Shown: positions 46,600-59,224, counted from the stretch's first letter. The stretch is DNA of 64,000 bases from Paragonimus westermani (GCA_008508345.1 QNGE01000425.1:16972-80971), one strand, 5' to 3'. The notes: a model not told the origin generated them from the letters alone. Program-made: numbers and translations.

Positions 46600-48930
46600 G
46601 GTTGATTGCATGCTCACAATAGGTCTGTAATTCGTCTGCTGTTACTGAATGTCTTATTGACCTTCACTAATTGCATATGCTCGTATCATTTCGCTGGATA
46701 GAAATTCCTTAAAGAGGCAGATGAGCGAAAGATGTTATTAATAGTTTTATTCCCCCGGTTACTACTTGCCAATAAAATCAGTTTGGATACTGTCATTGGA
46801 CTTTGTAACTATTTAATCAACTAGTCGATCCAGACGGGTGTGCAACGAGATAATACTTGTAACAAGGTCCCTTCACAAGCAGTCCCTCCAAAGAGGTCAA
46901 CTAGCCCAATTGTTAACCAAACTGGTTGATTGCAGTTGCAGTTGCGGTCGTCATCTATATGAAAACCCTTCTAGAAAATTTCCATTTCCTAAATCTTGGT
47001 TTTCAACTGATATTTCTTTTTATCGAAGTCATATTTGTTTAGTATTTTAGTATTTTGAACTGCTGACCCTAGTGGTATAACTAAACCCTACAACTTATGT
47101 TACAAAAACTTTCATATAGATTGATGCTGAGAATAACTGCTGAAACAGATTTCGCCGATTTAAGATTCGGATGATAGCCATAATGGCGCCCCGACAATGT
47201 AGTTGCTTCAGTTTGTCCGAAAAATCAACTGTTGCTAAACGACAGCATAGCTACAATGAATGTCGTAACTCTTTTATACGAAGAATCCAGTTATTATAAA
47301 AGTATCATTCAGCTAATACTAACGAGTGTTCTCACTTGGTTTTCTTAAGAGGAAACTTTTCCTGCATAGTTTATTTCAAATCGGGCGCATGCATAAAGTC
47401 GTGATCATCCGGTCAAACAATCAGCTGTGTGCTCACTTTTCTTTGGCGTCAACTCGTGATGAGAAAAAAGGCATTAGTTGATTCAGTTTCCTTACCTTAT
47501 TCAAAACGATTCTGATTCTGATTCTGATTAGCCCTCTGAACGTAGATTTTTGGTATGGTTCCGTCGAACATCACTGAGTGTTTCCACGACCATACCAAGA
47601 CTCAGATGTTACGATTAGCTTTAGAATTCGATAACAATATATGTAATTGAGTCTGGTTCCCCATAGGTTATTGCAGTGCGACTGTTGTGTTAACTTGTGA
47701 GTAAGGTACTGGATGTATATCGATTGTACCGTCCGATTACACATTTGGTTGACCAACTGATTACTGATTCGTTACAAACCGACCAGATCGAATTAGCTGC
47801 ATTTGTATACCTGTGGTCCCACCCATAACATGAAGTGTTGCCACTGGAGGCTTGAATATCACCGTAGTTCGCTTTTCGCCAAATTAATCTCACCTGACGA
47901 TTCTGATTAATCTCGACGGTTTTCGCCCTGATACACGGGAACAGGTTCCTGACTTTGTGTTCGGATTGCCATCTGTACCTCTCAATTACAGGTCTCCGTC
48001 ACCCACCGCCCTACCTCTTCTCTGGTAGAAGTAGGCCATAGTGGACCACGTCATAATCAGCCACGTATGAAGTTGTGTAAAAGATCCCTGTTCATATTGA
48101 CCACTCCGGCTGTACCATGACCACACTTTCATCTGTGCGTTCCAATAATGCCCAACTTACCAGGCTCATACGGCTAGACGTCAAACGACCGCCGTTCCTG
48201 TTGTGTTGACCAACTACAAAATTAAGCTAGCCTGTAGATTGGGTTCTATTCCACCAGGCCGGTTAGATCAGTACGGGACACGTCTGAAACAAAATTTCGA
48301 TTTAACAGGTCCTGTTCGTTGTGGGGTGATTACTGTTACTATGTCCTATTAGGCTTGTTCACCCTCCCACGAAACCCTTGACGCAGCTCGACTAATACCG
48401 GTCGGCATAGTGGCACTGAGAATGTGTTACAGACCACCTGCTACGATGAGCGACCCAAATGAGCAAACAGACATGTGCATATAGGAGGGCCTGACAAATA
48501 GCAGACATTCTGTGTGCTGGGGGAAGGTGAACGCCAACACGCAGCACTGCAGTGTTCAGATCAGTTTGATGAAAGTCTCTGTCAGCTGTTGTGACGTATC
48601 ATAGTTACCTGGTTCAATGTTTGTTTTTAGTCCGCATGCAATGGGTGTTCGTATGTGTACATGTCCATTTGCGCAATCAAACTTCATATATTGGCAAACG
48701 TTCCGCAACTTTGTGTGTCTGAAGCGTAACCCGGTCAAAATCTTGCGAAAAGGTCTATCAATCATCTAGTCGTAACGTTCAGCCCAGAAAGAAGTGTCAA
48801 TACGTACGTATTCGTATGAAAAGTGCATGCTTTGTTGGGCCAACAATCCGAGTAGTAGAGAAAGCATATACGAACAACACCGCGCTTATTCAACGTCTGA
48901 TCTGCGCAGTTCGCTCATAGGTCACGTGTT
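46600..48930. other. Unassigned DNA
   Basis: No domain recognised. A short tandem TTCTGA repeat lies at about 47510-47530. A GC-richer stretch at 47900-48450 has no matching copy in the window. Confidence 0.35.
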
Positions 48931-48945
48931 AGGCGGCACGGGTGA

Positions 48946-49427
48946 ATGTGTCTCTGTATATCTTCCGATCATAAACAATGCCCACTCAAAACACCGTTTG
49001 AGAAAGCCAACCAAGCTGGTGACAGTGTGTGCCACGTACCAGATGTGGAAATTTCAGCACCACATTCCATTTTGCCGGGGCCATCATTGTCAAACGGTCT
49101 AGCGCAACTCAAACAATTTGCCAGAAGTGAGATTCGTCATTATATAATTTGCAGGAAGTCCTGGGAAGTGCTCCCAATCATAATTTTAACAGCCTTCTAT
49201 GTTAGTTATTTTATCTTCGATGTCGGTTGTGCTAAATGGTCTTTCTCCAAACACCCATTACGGAAACGGAACCCTCAAACGAAATCCATATTCTTAAGCG
49301 CCACTAAACATTCCCGCTCAGACGATCTTCTTCCTGCCCATTTTAAGGATGACGGTACATCTCCCGTTGAGGAATTATCCACTCCGCCCCTTAGTGTGCA
49401 ATGTTCTCAGAAAGCTTCTTCGTTCCG
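48946..49427 (+). CDS. Exon-like segment of a plus-strand host gene (3' part)
   Basis: Lies inside the longest open frame in the window (194 codons). The right part has a natural composition (KHPLRKRNPQTKS, then FKDDGTSPVEELSTPP) and ends at a modest donor, CCG|GTGGGA at 49427, in phase 2. A hydrophobic run (VLPIIILTAFYVSYFIF) could be a membrane span, or it could belong to an optional 66-bp intron (GTGAGA at 49127 to AACAG at 49192). The 5' boundary is uncertain. It joins in phase to 49906-50003. Confidence 0.5.
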
Positions 49428-49905
49428 GTGGGAATTAACATTTCGAAAGTGTGGTCTCAGCGTCTGCAACAAACACTTAGAAATTGGTTATTTTGGCTTC
49501 GCCTATGCAGTCAACGTCCTTTCTGGATAACGGGTCACACGAAAAGTTCGAAGGGAAGTGCCAAAAGAAATACTGCCGCACCCACTAGCATACAGCTGTA
49601 GTGATCCTGGGCATCGCAGACTGTCTGGTAAAGATCAAGTTAAGCGATTGGTGTAGGTGCATTCTGAAGGCATGGTACAGTCAGAACGCAGGTAGAGCTA
49701 GGGCGTATTGTCCACCATCAGCGCCGTTCGTCGTCCAACTTGGAGTCGGGCAAGGTTGACATATCTTTCTTTCCATTTACATCTTTGCAATAGACGATTT
49801 CCAGCACAATCCAGTGTTGACGACACTAGGTTGTATGCATCCTCCTATAAATCAATAAGAAGTGATGTGTCAAACGTGTGTTTTATGCCTCTATTTGCGC
49901 TGCAG

Positions 49906-50003
49906 TCCCCATTCATCTACGGTTGCGTCTCCAGCGTCTACCACCACTAAGTCTTACTGGTTCAAGCAACCGAAAGACCACCGCATTCACCAAATTAGCT
50001 ATG
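49906..50003 (+). CDS. Plus-strand host exon, 98 bp
   Basis: Strong acceptor (GCCTCTATTTGCGCTGCAG) and strong donor (CTATG|GTAAGT). Of the three frames, the one in phase with the previous segment is open (PHSSTVASPASTTTKSYW, then KDHRIHQISY); the frame starting at the first base stops. Phase 2 to 1. Ser/Thr-rich tail peptide. Confidence 0.6.
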
Positions 50004-50117
50004 GTAAGTAGCATGTGAAAAGAATTGTTGCCATCTAATTGGAATCGTGGAATACTGACGCTTTTGAACTATTTGGAACCACCACCTGTGTTACATCAAA
50101 ATTCCGTTATTTCATAG

Positions 50118-50230
50118 ACCCACAAAATACTTTTATTTCGGCCTCTCCTCGGAGCGAAAGTTCATCGGTGGTTCAACGCAATAGCAATAAAGAGAATATT
50201 ACGGATGCATTCCGCTCATTAATTGAGTAG
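50118..50230 (+). CDS. Plus-strand terminal coding exon
   Basis: Acceptor AATTCCGTTATTTCATAG, then phase 1 entry completing a GAC codon from the previous exon. 36 codons (PQNTFISASPRSESSSVV to DAFRSLIE) end at a TAG at 50228-50230. This gives the gene a Ser/Asn-rich, probably cytosolic C-terminal tail. No canonical AATAAA was seen close downstream. Confidence 0.55.
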
Positions 50231-50469
50231 TGGAGAGCGTGCTAACTTACCTACGGTGCGTGATGGTGTTTCGAAAAATAACGTCCAGACCCAGATTAGA
50301 GTACATATAATTTCATCGCGTAATTTCAATGACCTGTCCCGGAGTACCATCACAGTATGATTCCGGTAATCCAGTTCGAGAAAGTAATGGTCGTGCGGTG
50401 TTTGAATTCAGACATCCACAGCCAACAACCGAGTAAGAGGATATGATTTGAAGACGAATCTACACTAAC

Positions 50470-50694
50470 CTGGGAGGTATTATGAACTATTGTTACACAG
50501 CGAGGAAATGTCATCAAACGATAGTCCAGATTTTCACCAAATACGAATAGTGATGCCAAATCAACAACCGTCGTATCACCGAGGCATCCAAACAAATCAT
50601 TTACGTGTTGCCGAAGTGGGAACAAACACTCTTCTGTTAACCACTCTGCAACAGACAGGCTGTTTTCTATGAATGGGGAAAGTGGGATGTATGA
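50470..50694 (-). CDS. Minus-strand host exon, 225 bp
   Basis: A minus-strand frame of 75 codons (SYIPLSPFIENSLSVAEW, then LASLFVFGENLDYRLM) ends at a strong donor, CCCAG|GTTAGT, in phase 0. The acceptor is either CTCCAG at 50695 or just upstream of an ATG at 50724 in a T-rich context; the second would make it a first exon. It joins in phase to 38447-38533. No domain recognised. Confidence 0.5.
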
Positions 50695-50989
50695 CTGGAG
50701 TGTGTCAATCAGCAGTTGACTCATAGCAAAAACAATCGAAAACAGTGAAAGCTGATGTTGATTTTACCGAAAAATTCCTCGCCATAAAATGAAGAGACAG
50801 CTTGTTCGTACAGAGGTTGATACCGGAGTATCATTTGCGGTAATCAGTATGCAGTCTAATACAAACTTACACAAACTATCCATACGTCAGACAAAAATTG
50901 GTTCAAATAAGTCAGTTGGTTCAACCGAACACAGATGTCCTGATTGTGAGGTTACTGACAGGAGTGAAACAGTGCTATCTTGTTGATTC

Positions 50990-51145
50990 CGCTGTCGAAA
51001 TGACCGGATAAGCTGAAAGCTATCCACACGAGTATGTGACAAATTAGGTAGTTGCCTCAATACAACGAGACAGGAGTACAACTTCCGGTCCGGACGAAGG
51101 TGTGCAGTACCGATGAGTTCTAATAAGAATGGAATTTCGGCCCAG
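50990..51145 (+). repeat. Hammerhead SINE, family B, partial
   Basis: Matches the right arm from CACACGAGTATGTG to the hammerhead region, with the box A segment deleted. The hammerhead core is broken (CCGATGA in place of CTGANGA; GGAA), but stem II TTCT/AGAA is intact. Confidence 0.6.
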
Positions 51146-51714
51146 TGTTTATTTTCTTTCACATGTGAGTGGAGTTCAGTTTTCAATTTTGCCAAAGTAC
51201 ACTATGTAACTATTTCTGATGCTAGAATGGTTTTTTATCTGCGTCAAATTAAACAACGGAAATCTGAATTTACCGGTGAACATGGCAGTTGTTTGACAAA
51301 CTCGTTAGACAAAATAAAAAGGTGACAGCAGGAGAATTGAAACTTCAGGCCATTTTGTCCGCATATTTCGATGTATTCGAAGGTGTACTGGCCAGAATGA
51401 ATGGATGTCAAGCTGACATTAAAATGATCACCAGTTTCAGCCTCATTTCTACACGATGCATTCTGTAACGCATTCTCAAAGGTCACCGTTCAAAGCGAAG
51501 GTTATTCACTTAGGGAAAAAGTACGACAACTCATATACAACAGTTTAACTGGAGTGTATCGACCACAAAGCGGTTGGTCGATTTCAACCTATTAGCGAAA
51601 GGAAGCGCAACGACTAAGGAAACTGGTATCGACCGTGTTTTTTTGTTGTTACCGCTCCGATAAGAAGAACATTAATTCATAGGGCTAATACCAGTGTTGT
51701 CAGCCAAAAACGCG

Positions 51715-52005
51715 GATGGCGCAAGGATCACCTTTTTGGGAAATCAACACATGGATTATACGTTTCGACACCACAACAAACAAACACTCATTTGCATATA
51801 ACATTAATCCAAAGACGTCATGGTTGTTACGGTTACCAATGCTCAGTTCATGTATGGGAAGGAAACTATTCCATGTCAAAATACACCCCAATTTTTCTTC
51901 TCGTATTCTCCTCCCGTTATCTCAAAATCCAAATACATACACATGCCTCTTTGCTGAGTAGTAATGTGGGCAGTATAATGCGACCGCTCGTCCTCAGGAC
52001 GTCAG
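51715..52005 (+). repeat. Dispersed repeat family D, copy 3
   Basis: The copy closest to copy 1: shared AACACTCATTTGCATATA, GTTGTTACGGT, GCTCAGTTCATGTATGG and GCTGAGTAGTAATGTGGGC. Confidence 0.7.
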
Positions 52006-52014
52006 CAGTTACTA

Positions 52015-53330
52015 GTAACAGTTGACGGGGGAGTCGGAAACTTTGCTCTGATAGTTACAAGCGGTCTATTTGATCATAAGGGCGTGAATGAATGCGCCGT
52101 CGATCGACGAAGGAACAACCAATCGAAGCGAAGAGTCGTTGTAAAACACAGATGACACTGACACACAATACTGTTATCGAAATACTTGGCTGTGTGGCGG
52201 CCGTAAACTAACCACTACTGGCTTTCCCATTTTGGACTTATATAGCCGATCTTCGATATGGAACCTATACTTTTTATTCTCATTACAATCGTCACCTCCA
52301 TAGATATTTTTCAGTATACACTGTTACCATTGGGGATTAATTCGTCTCCTATGATTTTTCAGAAGAATGCGAGTATTATATTGAAAACGTAGCCTGTCGT
52401 TTTGCATATCCAGATTCAATTTTTGTTTCCAGGCCTACAGTATAAGAAAGTCTACAATCACTAGCGGTAGTTTTTGATCACCTTAAACAAAAGTGAGAAA
52501 ACCGAACAGGCTCATTAGCTCAGATATCCTCTTGTCGAAAGTGGGCTGCGTATGGCAAACTACAGAACTTTAACCGGATCTTATTGCACCGACATACAGA
52601 ACAGAGACATAGCTTTATTCCTTTCTAGGAAGGTTGTTACGTTAATGTCGTTTTCCACCACACGTTGCCACAGTGCTTCTATCTTGCACGCAACAGTAAA
52701 TAAAGTGATACTTTGGATTTGAGATCTATGATAATGAAAGGATTCATCGATATCAAGGAATTGAATTTGTCACATTTCTTCGCTCACTGTGAATCACACA
52801 AACCGTTCACGTCATGTGGAGTCAGTGAAGTTCCGGTCGCGGAATTGAAGACGACTCTGCCAGATCCCTATCGCCTGATTTCCAACATGTGCAATCAGCT
52901 GTGAGAAGATTTATCCAGTGAGATAAGGTAACAGTGACTGGAATATTAGTGGTAAAAATTTCTTATCAGTGCTCTTGGAGGTGACACTTAGAAACCCATG
53001 GAATGCCACAAGACGCTGCTGACGTTAGTGGGAGAGGAATAATATTCCAGTATGTGTTCACCGAGAATATAACAGTGAGCGTTGCTCTTATGTGCCCACA
53101 AACTTCACTACTCCACCGGAACTAGCAGCACCACGACTGGCGCCCTGGACGATACCTAATTAATTAGGTCAACGGTGGTAACCACCGAACTACCAAAATT
53201 GTGGACAGCCTGTATATTCAGCACCCATTTGAAGAGACCCGAAACGATTATCGACATATGTGACCCCATAGTGTCAACGGTGGAACGTTCCCAACTATAT
53301 GGTGGCCTATGGGAGACACTGCTGCTCTGA
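52015..53330. other. Unassigned DNA
   Basis: A plus-strand frame (52713-52904) is natural-looking and ends at a donor-like CAGCT|GTGAGA but has no good acceptor. Nothing else recognised. Confidence 0.3.
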
Positions 53331-53340
53331 GACTATTCAC

Positions 53341-53668
53341 AAGCCCTAAGGAACAAGTTTATATGGTAGTCACGTTTTATCAGGCTCTCCCATAATTTCA
53401 TCAAAAGAGAGGTACGGGAAACTATTTGATAGTTTATGTGTTGCTCAACTGGTGATAAATGATGGAGGACATTGCGGACTACATGGCTGGTGACATTTTC
53501 AACTTCGAACGGGATAGGAAACCACTTGCCAGACGGAATGTTTTGGACAGACGTTAGAAATGCGGCTACACCTCCTTTTCCAAAAGTTCGGAGTGGCGGA
53601 ACCAGAAGTGTGTGCACAATGAAATCATAGAGCTGAATTAGCTGCGAAGGAATGGGGACCGGTTTGTA
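53341..53668 (-). CDS. Candidate minus-strand host exon, 328 bp
   Basis: An acceptor (CTTTCTCGGACAATTCAG) opens 109 codons with natural composition: YKPVPIPSQLIQLYDFIV, later LLMKLWESLIKRDYHINL. It ends either at a fair donor (GGCTT|GTGAAT at 53341, phase 0 to 1) or eight bases later at an in-frame TAG, in which case it is a last exon. It looks like part of a helical, soluble protein; no family named. Confidence 0.45.
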
Positions 53669-54599
53669 CTGAATTGTCCGAGAAAGTTACCACCTCTTTG
53701 GACAGCCATTCCGAACTGCAGTCGGTCACGGGGCTCGTTTCAGCCAGGTGTTCAGATTATGCTTTACCTCACATCGTGGAATCATATGGGCCAAAAAGGC
53801 TGTAGGAGAATGTGAACACAGGTGATTTCGAAGCCGTTTGCTGCTACACAGAAAAAATACCGAAGGCGTGTACCCGAAACAAGCGGTACTTCAACTGTCT
53901 CAAAGCGTTACGGTGTCACTGGAAGGATATCAACTTTGGGCTTATCACTTGTGTTAAGAAAGAGAGACATTTTAGTCCGTATCACTGAGCTGTATGTATT
54001 TTCTGGTAGTGACCTGATTGGTTGAGGCTGATCATGATGTCTAGCTGCCTGACGTAGTCGTGATTAAAAATCTAAGAAGTCAGACGACGTGTAAAACTTA
54101 ATCATTGGCAACTGGTGTACCGAACACATGTTCTACACGTCTGCTTTCAATGTAGTTCCCTTTCATTTACCACACTATTATCAGAGTTGTCGACCGCATA
54201 TCTCACCACCTGGTTGGTAATAATCTGGATTTACTCGAAAAGTTTGTATCAAAGTTCGTGATGGTATTAGGGAAGAAACCCTATACCTACGTCTGAGGCC
54301 CGGTTGGAGGGTGCTAAGGCGACGTTGGCGCGACATTTCTCGCAGGGTATGTAAGGCAATTTTGCGTGCGGTACACTGCTATGGTTACGGACTTGGATCG
54401 TTCCGCGTAGAGTCTCTTCCTAGGACGTCCGTTATTTTGACACGCCAAACCAGTATCCTCTACTACTCACCAATACTCAGAGTACCGACCAGCAAGTTAA
54501 CAGTATCTGGGATTTCAACCTGCAAAGAAGTCCTCTTCGGTGGGTCATCGATTGGAATAAACAGGACAGTTATCGTGTCTTCTCTAGGCGACCGGACAG

Positions 54600-54845
54600 T
54601 CTGAACACCAGTCAAAAACGAATGTGGCAATTAAGTCGTGCTTGATGTATGGTCCACGGCTCAACGGTCAACACAGTTGTCGCACAAAAGCGTGGCCGGG
54701 ATCCAGCTTTGTCTTGGCAAGGATGTGCACTACGAACGAGCTCTAACAACAGCGAAACTCGAATGTAGTACTTTTCTTTCGTGGGGCTGACTGGAAGATG
54801 TCTATGGGAATGCGATGGGTGCAATCAGTTGTGGATGATGTTCAA
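54600..54845 (+). repeat. Hammerhead SINE, family B, diverged
   Basis: Same orientation as the right arm: GCGTGGCCGGGATCCAG in the tRNA-like head, then GAGCTCTAACAACAG with GAAA preserved. The CTGANGA box is mutated (CGAACGA), so it is not catalytic. Confidence 0.7.
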
Positions 54846-54875
54846 TTTATTTTGACAGTTGACACTGACCGTACG

Positions 54876-55072
54876 TGATGGTGGTACTGTGGTGGATTGT
54901 CAGGTCGGGGGTGCGAGTTTTCGAACGCTCGGCCGAATACCTCAACGTGGGGGGGAGGTACGTTCAAAAACCTGCCGCGATCGGNTCCCCCCACGTTGAA
55001 GTATTCGGCCGAGCGTTCGAAAACTCGTACCCCGACCTGACAATCCACCACAGTACCACATGGGAAGGGATG
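54876..55072. repeat. Inverted satellite half-units around an ambiguous base
   Basis: Bases 54876-54957 and 54990-55072 are near-perfect reverse complements of the second half of the 174-bp satellite. The similarity extends a few bases into the flank (GTACTGTGGTGG/CCACCACAGTAC). The only N in the window, 54985, lies in the centre. Either a real palindrome or an assembly join. Confidence 0.75.
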
Positions 55073-55380
55073 AGATTGAACCGACAACCTTTCTTTACAC
55101 AGTATCACTTCAGTTCATCGGCTATGATGGCTGGAAGGTGTTCTGTGCACGTTTACTCAGCGCACGCGTCATTGTACCTTGCTTGTACTCGTTGAATGTA
55201 GCTGGAAATAAGTGTAATCTGATCATCCCCTAACTTCGTTCACACATATGCGCAAAATGACGTTTAACCTCTGTCGTATTCGTGTTCAACATTAACCTGT
55301 AGGGTCAGCGACAGCGGTAGAGAGGACGTGCGAATCAGCGAACTCAAAACACCATATACTGGCATTTACAAGCGGCAACT

Positions 55381-56371
55381 TCACTCATACGAAAGAAAAT
55401 AAATGCGCTGTTGGTTCCTGAAAGTGCATTCAATCTGAAAGAAGCATGAGTCTAGGGATGAGCATGGGGCACAGGCGGTGATGTTGCGTATGCAAATTCC
55501 ATGCGCAAAACCACCTTCCAGATCGTGCTTCAAAAGATGGTGCGTAACGGAAAACAAACGCCGAAGGGCATGAAGGAAAGTTCCACCTGATGAGAGGAGT
55601 GTTGATAAGCTTGCTGCTATGACTGTATAAGTAAGTCTATGTAGAGTTTCCAAGAAGTGATCAACAAAGAAAACGCCAGAATCCCATATAGGGTAGAAGT
55701 GCTGATCAACTACTTTTTCACGAACCCCGAGACGCGGTTACGTAAATGTTCCTAACACCCTATTGAATTAATCTATCAGCCTATCCAAATACCGTGGTTG
55801 ATATATCCAGGACAACAGATAAGCCAGGTTGAACAAAGCAATCAAAACACTAAAAGTGATAGATGCAAGCATCTCGTATTGACTCCTCAATAATAAATTC
55901 ACAGTAATCTGGACTAGGTTTTCATTGCACACAAGTAGAGGGCTGGATAGTCAATCACTCGATTAGCATGGGTCACTAAGTCCGCGGAAGGCTCAGGTTC
56001 ACAAACAATCGTTTCTGAACACACAGAACTGGTTTGAGTCGATTGATTGTGACCACTACAGCAGACTGCAAAAATCTTGAATTGGAGTGACGTAACACGA
56101 TTCCGAAGGCACAAGCTTGATCGGTAACTTGACCAGTAGTCAGGAAGCGTTTAGCGGCTGAGAAAACTGGCTGTTTATTTGTTTCAGCAACGTTGCCTCA
56201 TATCTGTACATTATTGAGAAGGTAACAATTCTGTTAGGCCGTATAGATCGTGAACAGCTCAACCTCATTGCCTGCCAGACACACAATTCTGAGATATCAT
56301 TTGGATCACTTTGGGCGATGGTGAACTCCCCATACCAAAAGCTGACACATTGGCTTGTCGCTATTCTAACT
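55381..56371 (-). CDS. Coding-like minus-strand segments (several possible exons)
   Basis: Three open stretches look like coding sequence. (1) 55709-55381 contains HFYPIWDSGVFFVDHFLETL and FLHALRRLFSVTHHLL. (2) 56065-55914 follows a strong acceptor (AATTCAAGATTTTTGCAG) and reads CCSGHNQSTQTSSVCSET. (3) 56371-56140 follows TTTTTGTTTGGTAG and reads IAQSDPNDISELCVWQAMR. Each ends in a stop with no clear donor, so they may be last exons, a gene fragment or a decayed copy. Part of this block (55830-55970) is duplicated at 60150-60300. No domain recognised. Confidence 0.3.
55830..55970 (-). repeat. Duplicated segment, copy 2
   Basis: About 70% identical by eye to 60150-60300. On the minus strand the shared frame stays open in both (VNLLLRSQYEML here, TNLVVRSRYEMF there). 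The splice acceptor CTAG of the other copy is CTAC here. Confidence 0.6.
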
Positions 56372-56379
56372 CTACCAAA

Positions 56380-59220
56380 CAAAAATTCAGGTACTTTCCA
56401 TTCAAGACTCTTTCGAATTGATCAGTGACCTAAGCATAATGTTTTATGGACGTTCATTCACTTTTCACAAATGCCCTGCTGCACGGAACGAGTGATCATA
56501 TTTGTGAGTCCACTGAAGTGACCTGCATTACGTTGTCGCCCCCGACCGACATACTAAGGTAAACTGTTCTGCTCTGCACCGAAAATGTCAGTTCTCATCT
56601 TCCCGAACAGTCCTACCGTCAGATCGATTAATTCAATAGGCTGGAACTAATGAAATAGTTGGACGCTTAGACATTGGCATTGGTCTTCTGTCTTCAAATG
56701 AAAGTATTCGTGTGTCTAAATTGTTCGTTTGGGACACTTCTTTTGCTGGATCCAAAACACTGGTGATGGAGGTACCAAGCGTTGTAACTGATACCACTCG
56801 GTGACCACGTACATCCACGTGTGTTCGCAGGGCACGTAAGCGCGAATGGGACGGAGTGTTGGGTGTGACCGGTCTGGCAGACTACCGGTTGTGGACTTGT
56901 GTCGATCGATCATCAGTGTCGCGCACCCAAACCGTAGACTACTGCTAGGCTTGCAACCTGATAGGACGAATGTCAACGATTGATGCCTATGAGAGTCAAA
57001 GCCGGCCTTGGTCAGCCAGTGAAAATTTCATAAAGAACTATACCAAGCAAATGCAACTCTAGGAGGGAATAATGACATAACCAAGCCAACATAGCTCATG
57101 CGATAGACGAGTATACACCAAGTCATTTCCATAAACTACTCTCGAAGAACTGAAAGCGTTTCATTTTGAACTCAGGAATTGGGGAAGATCGAGTTGACAG
57201 GGTTCTGAAGATACAGCAGAAAACTAGCTCTGCCAGTAACCTATCGGTCCACTCGATGTGTCCAACGGTAAAGAAAAATGAAGGTATCTATACTTGTTTA
57301 TAGATTTCCAGTCCATCGCTTGGGTGACTTTTGCGTAACAGGTTGCAGTGCATGCTCAGTTAGACCACTCGGAAACGTTCCAACGTGATATAATCCGTTA
57401 GCGAAATTCCGCACTGACAAACGATCAGCTATGTTGTTGCTATACATCGTTTGTGGGAGCTGAAACGTGATAAAGAGAAACACAACTGTGAGACAGTTGC
57501 TCCTCTCGTGGATTACTAAGACGAATACACTTCCGTACGGTTGTAACGAGCGTCAATCAGTAGCAGAACCATGCTCCTGAGATTCAGCCGAGGTAAACCG
57601 CACGGCCTCACTGTCAAAGCCAATTGGTCAGATGTATTCTCGGGCCTATTTACCTGACAAATAACATGTTTTTTTATACTATTTTTATGTTTACCGACTG
57701 CTGATCACCGGCAGTCCTCTTGTGCCAATTTAGATGTTGGTTTGCTACTTACATCACTTTGTAAGTAGTATTGGTAAAACCAGTACGCATCTAAATGATA
57801 ACAGAAGGATAGACAAATAAGGTTTAGTATAAATAATGAACAAATACAGCAATTTCACATAAGGCAAAGGTTCGGACAAAATTCGAAAATGTATTCCGTG
57901 AGTGCGTTAGTGATGCGTTGGGCGGATTCCTGCAAATGTCGACGTAGCGACCCACAACAGGACGGAAACTGTAATCCGCAGAGCGGCGTAAGCCGTGCTC
58001 AGATGTTTGGACGGGCCCGTTGTCATGTGAGCCCCGGTGAAGACACCAGGTTGGATCACGTCCGAGATGAGGGTGGCTGCGTGCGTTGCTGTGTTTGCGT
58101 GCGTATGTATGTGCATGCGTACGTGACATTGACTTCTGTGGGGTTGGCAGACTGAGATGATCGAAACAACCGCGGGGGCATGCGCGTAAGGAAAGCCCAG
58201 CGGCGGATTTTGGGCCTAACATTCTGGTCACATGCCACAGGGTGGCGGTCCGGTCATCTCCTTGAGCTCACCACAATGGGCCGCTACACCAACGTCCCCC
58301 TCCAAACTGTTGTCGGTTGAACATTATGGTGCTCGTTGGGGAATTAATGATGTGTTGCACTTTGGGAGACCTGCCGAGAGTCTCAGACCACAGCGTCATC
58401 AACCAACCTTAGGTCATTTTGAGAGTCACAAAGGGTTGTAAGTTAAACCTTACTTCAATGGACCGGTCGACTGGTGAAAATCGGTCGTGTTGACAGCTTA
58501 ATGATGCAACCAGTCCTCTGGAAAATATTGACACTCATAGTCAACACTGTATCTGAAGCTAACGTTAAGTAACCCAGTTCGGAGAAGTCGCTCGTTGACA
58601 CTACATTCACTGTTGATACGTGGATTAGGGCATCAGGTATGCAGTCACTTAGTTTAGTAAACAGATTTCTTGTACAGCCAATGAAGATTTGTGCACCTTA
58701 GAAGTGATCAATGGCTTATCAATAACCTCGACCGGTGATGTGATCCCCACGTTTCTGCTCAGAAGTATTCAGGAAATAATGTGATTTTGAAGAGCACGAT
58801 GAAATAGCCCTTACCTGGTAGTTATGGATGCGGTCGCAGTGAGACAATAAGTTCCAATCCCACTCAACTTATTTGAAGATAACCGCTCAAATTGTATGCA
58901 CCCAGTGCTAACCGAAACAGCAGATGTCACTGTACAACCCTATTTACATCCATTCACCTTCCTGTCTATTCCTGTCCAACTACCGTCGGTTGTAAAAATC
59001 AGTTCACAGTACGATCACCAGTAGATTGGTACTATCCGTTTCTTTATTTATTTGAACAGTTAATTTCTTACAGAGCTGTAGATACATGAAACAGTGTTTG
59101 ATACAAACACTTCTATCCTTTGAGCACACTTAGGTAGGGAAAATCGGAAAACGCAACGATGGGTGAGGAATAACTGTAAGCCACTTCGAAAAACAAAATT
59201 ACGAATCAAACTTCCTTGCG
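56380..59220. other. Unassigned DNA with a CpG-rich block
   Basis: Bases 57880-58340 are clearly richer in G, C and CpG than the surroundings. They open long frames on both strands (135 codons minus, 88 plus), as GC-rich DNA does by chance. Candidates are a promoter/CpG-like region, a repeat 5' UTR or transferred DNA. A minus frame at 56976-56633 is natural-looking but has no splice support. Confidence 0.35.
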
Positions 59221-59224
59221 AACT

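Noticed and set aside
54842..55195. Two frames crossing the N near 54985
   Set aside because: They cross an ambiguous base in a palindrome and are products of satellite sequence.
57824..58232. 135-codon minus-strand frame and 88-codon plus frame in the CpG-rich block
   Set aside because: Overlapping long frames on both strands are expected in GC-rich DNA; no motif or splice support.
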